A stretch of DNA of 64,000 nt from Cynocephalus volans. Lineage: Eukaryota > Chordata > Mammalia > Dermoptera > Cynocephalidae. Below, piece by piece: positions 58,996 through 64,000 of this stretch (positions within the stretch are counted from its first letter, which is position 1; each line of letters begins with the position of its first letter). Made by a program: the position numbers and the translations under genes. Location: the NCBI RefSeq assembly GCF_027409185.1, contig NC_084463.1, forward strand, positions 66,015,852 to 66,079,851. The letters run 5' to 3'. The notes beneath the pieces are model-generated. The model was not told where the DNA came from and made no database searches. It saw nothing but the letters and a program-made list of their open reading frames with translations.

Positions 58996-59769
58996 GAATG
59001 AATAAATTCCATAAAAACATTTGTGAACTTAGTCTATATAATCTGGGCACAGGACTGTGGCTGTAAGTGTTTAAGGGTTCCACCTAATTTACAATATTCT
59101 CAAAAATATTTTTTTTTCTGTGGCTTAACCCTGAGTGAAAAAGAATTGCAAAGAAATGAGATGAGAGAACACACACTATGGAATGAAGTGTATGAAATGC
59201 AAACAGCTAACTGAAGCATAAATATGCACAGAAAGAGATAAATGAGGCATTCACACAACGACAGTGTCTGCGTCTACTCCAAGTGGGTAATGATAGGAGG
59301 CTGCTGTGGAGCAGCATGAATAAAAGATTAAGCCATGCGTTTTAGGTAGGTGGATGAGTGGGCCACGTAGAGAACTGGGTGGGGAGGAGGGGGGAGGAAT
59401 ATTCGGGTTAGGTATTCAGAAATATCTAGTATAACTAATTCACTTCTCACTGAGAGTGAAACCCAAAAATGACAGTTGCTAAAAGTATATTTACATGACA
59501 TCTTAAATAAATATTCTCATCTTTTTATAATAAAAATGGAGCATTCTCTAGATGGAAAAGTTATTTCATACAACATGTCAACCAATACATGAAGACTGTG
59601 TGAAAGTCAGAAAGACCATAAAGGTTTTCCAGCTTCACAGTAATTCAAAATCCAGCAAAGTCTGTGTTTAGAATAAAATAGAGTGTAAAGCGGGTACTCA
59701 GAATTCTCACTTAAGCTTACTTTCCCAGTCACCTCTGGAGGAGAAGACCCCCTGGCTGCTATCTTTGGA

Positions 59770-60000
59770 ATTAGCAAGAAGAGTAGACAGAATCACTGGA
59801 TATTAGAGCTAGAAGGTTTTGGGGAACCATCTTCTGTTGCCACCTTTATTTTCAGATGATAAAATCTTTTAGAGTCCAGAAAGGTGAAAAAACTTACCAA
59901 GAAGTCAAAGAAGTAGTAAATGGCAGAATTGTAGCTAAAACCCAGGATTTCTGAATCCCAGTCCAATATTCTTTCTTCTACAATAGGCAATATCAAAATC
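59770..60000 (-). mobile_element. Old MIR-related repeat
   Basis: 'tcactggatattagagctagaaggttttggggaaccatctt' then 'tttattttcagatgataaaatc' and 'agtaaatggcagaattgtagctaaaacccag' give the antisense of an old MIR-core-containing repeat. Confidence 0.55.
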
Positions 60001-60424
60001 CACTCTAAAGTAAAATACTAAATCTACTAGGCTTAACATTCAGAACAGTTTCTACAAGGAAAGAGGTTATGCTTCATATTTCAATGTCAGGTCTTTGTTT
60101 CCTTCTTGTTTACAGAAATAGCGACAGGGACCACAGTCTCTTGGTGACATCTGGTGTTTAACTCAGGGTAATACAACATATAGGAAGAATAAAGTACCCA
60201 TGCACTTCTGTTTATTGATATTTCTATAGGATGATTAAATCTAAAAGCTGGAGGACACATTATTATTTTTTAAGGTAGCGTTTCATGGTTCCCTTTTGCC
60301 TCAATTTGTATACAAAATGTAATTCTATTTTTAAAATATTTATTGTATTCTATCTATAGTAATTTTATTTTTGTAATAACAGTGAATTATTGCCAATCTT
60401 GTGCCATCTGAGCCTAAATGACAT

Positions 60425-60885
60425 AGTCTATTCAACATAGATTTATGGGAACCTACTGCATGACAGAAGCAGTCCTAGCCACTGGGGACGCAAAGATAGA
60501 TATCCCCAATTCCTTTCTTTAGGAACTTCACAGCCTAGCTGGGGAAGTAACCCCATTACAGGGAACTATAAAATAATGTGATAAGGGCTACAATGAAGAC
60601 AATTCCTTGAAGTTGATACGGCAAGCAAACAGAAAGGACATTGTTGAGTGGGAGGGGGGAGAGTGAGGAGGGAGGGAGGTTTCGGTAATGGGCCACAATA
60701 ATCAACCACATTGTATATCGACAAAATAGAATTTAAAAAATAATAATAAGATATGTATAAAATGTGCTGAGAGGTGCTAAAGAAGAGGTTACTGACAGGG
60801 AAGTCAGGAAGGCTTCAGAGAAAATGAAATCTTTTTAGCTGAGGCTTAAAGAGTGATTAACAGTCCACCTGACTTAGTAAGCAAA
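60425..60885 (+). mobile_element. Ancient interspersed repeat, split by a young L1 3' end
   Basis: 'acctactgcatgacagaagcagtcctagccactggggac' and, beyond the insertion, 'agaggttactgacagggaagtcaggaaggcttcagagaa' belong to the class also seen at 61655-62700. The part 60640-60749 is foreign. Confidence 0.55.
60640..60749 (+). mobile_element. Very short young L1 3' end
   Basis: GGAGGGAGGGAGGTTTCGGT then 'aatgggccacaataatcaaccacattgtatatcgacaaaatagaattt' matches the reverse complement of the 3' UTR of the young L1 at 43390-43450 base by base with few differences. About 110 bases, 5'-truncated, A-rich tail. Confidence 0.82.
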
Positions 60886-61142
60886 TATAACACAAAAATA
60901 TAAAATCTAAATATATATTTATTAAAGTTTATTTCATGTGTATGATTGTCACTGACCTTTTTTCATTATTAATTAACTTAATCCTTGTAGAGAAAACAAA
61001 TATGTTACTGTTTCTGGTCAATAACACTGGGTGTACTTAATATTCTCAACTTCTATTTCTACTCCTGGTAACTAGATCTGGAGGACAGAACCCAGAGTTC
61101 TTTGACTTTGAAGTATTCAACTGTTACTTATGTCATGCCTTT

Positions 61143-61646
61143 TGTGAAGGTTAATTTTAGCTGTCAAGTTGATTAGATTAAGGAATGACGAGGAACCTGG
61201 TAAAGCTATCTTTTTAGGTGTGTCAATGAGGGTGTTTCCAGAGGAGATTAGCATAAGAGCCTGAGGGTAGGAAAGATCCACCCTTACTATGAGTGGAAAC
61301 CATCCAATGCACTGGGGACCCCAAGAGAAAACAAATGGAGAAAAAGGCAAATCATTCTCTATCCACTGGAACTGGGATATACTCTACTCTCCTGTCTGTG
61401 GATATCAGAGCCTGAGATTCTTCAGCTTTTGAGTTCCTGGACTTATGTTAAGAATACCACCAGCTTGCCTGGTTTTGAGACCTTCAGACTTGGACTGAGC
61501 CACTCTACTGGCATCCAGTTTGCAGATGGACTATCATGGAACTTTTCTTCACAATTATGTGAGCTAATTCCCCTAATAAATCCCCCCACATGTATTTATA
61601 ACATATCCTATTGATTCTGTCTCTCTGGAGAACCCTGACTAATACA
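61143..61646 (+). mobile_element. Solo LTR, ERVL type (MLT2-like)
   Basis: Starts TGTGAAGGTTAATTTTAGCTGTC; inside are 'agggtgtttccagaggagattagcataagagc', 'gaaagatccacccttac', 'ggaactgggatatac' and 'gagctaattcccctaataaatcc'; it ends TCTCTGGAGAACCCTGACTA ATACA. Non-coding. The left 150 bases match the fragment at 21121-21269. Confidence 0.85.
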
Positions 61647-64000
61647 TCCTCTCTGTTCAGACACTCTTCATGGTGTTGGAAATAAAACAATGAACAAAAT
61701 CCATGACCTCATTGTGCTTACACTCTAGAGGAAAGAACAGTCAGTATGTGAATAAGTAAAATGTATCATCAGTCAGATGGCTATAAGTATTATGAAGAAA
61801 AATAATTCAGGGACGGTTATAGATAGTGTTGTGAAAAGGAAGTATAATTTTAAGTAGGGTGGTCAGGAAAAGCCTCCCTCAGAAATTGGTACTTGAGGAA
61901 GGACCTGACGGAGGTGATGGAGGGACGCATCTTAGGTATTTGTGGGAGAGTGCTCTGAGCAGGGGGAACAGAAAGGGGGAAATCCCTGTGCTGGGAGTAT
62001 GGTTGGAGTGTGAAGCACACCAAGGAAAACAGTGTGACTAATGACTGAGGCCCAGAGGAAGTGGAAAAAATTAGGTCCGAACAGAAGTGGAGACTAGATC
62101 ACATAGGGCCTGGCTGGCAATTGTAAGGAAGGTGGTGGGAAACCACTGTAGAGTTCGGTGTAGAGAGCTGACATGACCCATCTAGCATAACTACTATGTT
62201 CAGAATGGACAATAAGAAGGCAGGGATGAATCAGAGAGACCAAAAGTAGAGTATTGTATTTATCCAGGAAAGAGACAAAGGCCATCTGAAAAAGAATTAG
62301 CAGTGGGAGAGGACTAATCAGATTCTTAATACACTTTGAAGATACAATTAGCAGAACTAATTGAGTCACATATGCATGAGATAAAGAGAAAAGTCACGTG
62401 GAAGGTGAATCCAAGTTGCTTAAGCAATAGGGAGAAATTGACATTAAATTAGATCGGGAAATGTGCAGGAGGACCAGGTTTGAAAGAGCAGGACAACAAG
62501 AGTCCGACTTAAGATATATTGTATTTGAGATATGTATTAACTGTGCAAGTGAGGATGTCTAGTAGCAGTTGAATAAAATCTCGAGCTCAGGGGAAATGGC
62601 ATCTGAGCATCATTAACATACAGATGGTATTTAAAGCCATAAGATTGAGGGATAACATCTTGGAAGTGTTGCTGATAGAGAATAGAAGCGATGGAAGGAC
62701 CAAATCCTAATGAACTCCAAAGGCAAGATTAGAAGAACCAGTAAAGGGAGCTTAAAGAAGCATCTGAAGTGAATAGGAGAACTGAGAGTAACTCCCAGAA
62801 ATCAAGTAGAGAAAGTATTTCAAGAAGCAGGGAGTGACATTGAATCAAAGGTACTGAGAGGTTAGTTAAGACAAGGACTAGGTTCACTACTGAACTATAG
62901 AAGCCGTGGGTAATAGTGATACAAGCTATGAGAAATTTTTTTTTTTTTTTTTTAGTGGTAGACATTTTGGAGTAGATTCCAGTGGGCAAGGAAGGCTCAG
63001 AAAGGAGAAAGAGTGAAAACATAAGAAATTTCTTTCAAGAAAGTTTGCATATTGGGAATCAGAGGAATTGGACAATAGTTGTGGTTATTTTAATGAAGGG
63101 GATTATTTTAAAAAAGAAAGATATTACATGTTTGCACAATTATGGGAATGATCCAGTTGAGATGGAAAATTATTGTGCAAGGAAGACAGAGAATCTAATT
63201 GCTGAATGAGACCCAGTGTATAAGTGTCACCAGATAGGATCATGGACAGCTCATTTCTAGTAACAGAAGGAAGAGAGAATATACATGTACGGTAGGATAA
63301 GTTGGTAGGTGTGGTGGTGGCAGGATGTGGGAGTTATCTACGGATTGCTTCTATTTCCTCAGTGTAATAGGAAACATGATAATAAACTAAAGAGAAACAG
63401 GGTGAGGCAATTTTGGTGCTTCAGGAAAAGAAAAAGGTGTAAAAAATATAAAGTAGAATTGCCAGGAAGCACCAAGGGACACTTGCAATTAGGGGTAAGA
63501 ATTTAATATAAGGCCAGTCAATATCCCTGTTTTTCTCCAGCCACATCAGCTGCATATGTTCAGGCACAGGGTAAGTGAAAAATTGAATTTAAAGAGGGCC
63601 TGAATTTTACAAGACTAACACAATAAATGAAAAGAGGGGCTATTGAGGGGGTTTGCAGGAAAGTGATAGATTGTGGAATATTAGCTAAATAAGAAGGAGA
63701 CTGAGAATTTTAAAGGTACAAATTATTTGGGAAAAGTGTAAGAGCTAAAGGGTTGTAAGTACAGTGGGGCCAAAGAATGTTTGGAGATAAAGCACTAGCG
63801 GCAATGAGATGAAAAGTTAGGAGGTGATGACTGGAGAGTGGGATGCTTCAAATTAAATGTACGGAAGGGAACAGTTATTGGTAATGAAAAGTTCTAGGGT
63901 ACAACCAAGGACCTGGGTAGCTGAAGTAAAATGGAAGCTCTGTGAAAGACAGGAAGTCAAGCACATGATAGTCCAGAATGTTGGAATTTTAGTCTGTGAA
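61647..64000 (+). mobile_element. Long ancient interspersed repeat, family not resolved, with A/T-run insertion
   Basis: From 'aataaaacaatgaacaaaatccatgacctcattgtgc' through 'agggtggtcaggaaaagcctccctcag', 'gggagagtgctctgagcagggggaacag', 'catagggcctggctggcaattgtaag' and 'agagagctgacatgaccc' the order is that of a well-known old mammalian repeat in sense. It appears to continue past 62700 to near the window end, giving at least 2 kb. A T18 run at 62936-62954 marks a possible later insertion or slippage. No protein is preserved. Confidence 0.5.

Larger units (their letters stand above)
53518..61142. other. Intergenic DNA with MIR, L2, a mini-hairpin and one short L1
   Basis: Listed separately: 56068, 56490, 57430, 58127, 58580, 59770, 60425 and 60640. 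No gene is recognised. Frames such as 54660-54914 (-) have no supporting motif. Confidence 0.45.

Noticed and set aside
61117..61350. 77-codon antisense frame
   Set aside because: Inside the ERVL-type LTR; no internal retroviral genes are present to support coding.
1..64000. CRISPR array, operon, phage or bacterial content
   Set aside because: Interspersed mammalian repeats throughout and no dense coding; repeats present are microsatellites and retroelements.

Overview
The window is mammalian nuclear DNA, AT-rich and almost free of genes. Intact or recognisable tRNA-Ile-type SINEs (A and B boxes, A-rich tails, target-site duplications) occur at 24978, 28462, 32517 and 33170. They resemble the CYN SINE family known from colugos (Dermoptera), and there are no Alu, B1/B2 or carnivore-type SINEs. 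The likeliest source is therefore a colugo such as Galeopterus or Cynocephalus. This is recognition by eye, not a database search.

The only long protein-coding reading frame is an intronless copy of THAP12 (PRKRIR, p52rIPK) at about 11274-14606. It keeps a CpG-dense 5' leader, the whole body of the coding sequence, a 3' UTR, a poly(A) tail and a candidate 10-bp target-site duplication. One lost base near codon 19 takes the native ATG (11377) out of frame, but an upstream genomic ATG (11178) reads through the leader into the correct frame. The resulting 828-codon ORF has no internal stop. Directly downstream (about 14905-15873) is an antisense nuclear copy of mitochondrial cytochrome b (NUMT) carrying an exact 52-bp tandem duplication.

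The rest is layered repeats. 461-858, 3360-3748, 7391-7735, 20606-21120 and 37570-38025 are solo MaLR-type LTRs. 21121-21269 and 61143-61646 are ERVL (MLT2-like) LTRs. 6712-7080 is a pair of hAT DNA transposons (MER5A-like, then MER20-like). L1 pieces of several ages lie at 10509, 21270-24393 (5' UTR plus ORF1, missing its 3' part), 25432, 27745, 30240, 43332-44135 (young, inverted by twin priming), 44690, 45385 and 60640. Older MIR and L2 relics are scattered throughout.

The least ordinary element is at 49066-50690. It has an L1-like 5' leader, then degenerate tandem repeats of about 100 bp, a polypyrimidine tract and a poly(A) tail, with no ORF1 or ORF2. This layout recalls SVA/LAVA composite retrotransposons without sharing their sequence.

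No RNA gene, CRISPR array or operon is present. Two short stretches (48379-48502 on +, 2117-2307 on -) look like possible exons by splice signals and open frames, but I recognise neither protein.
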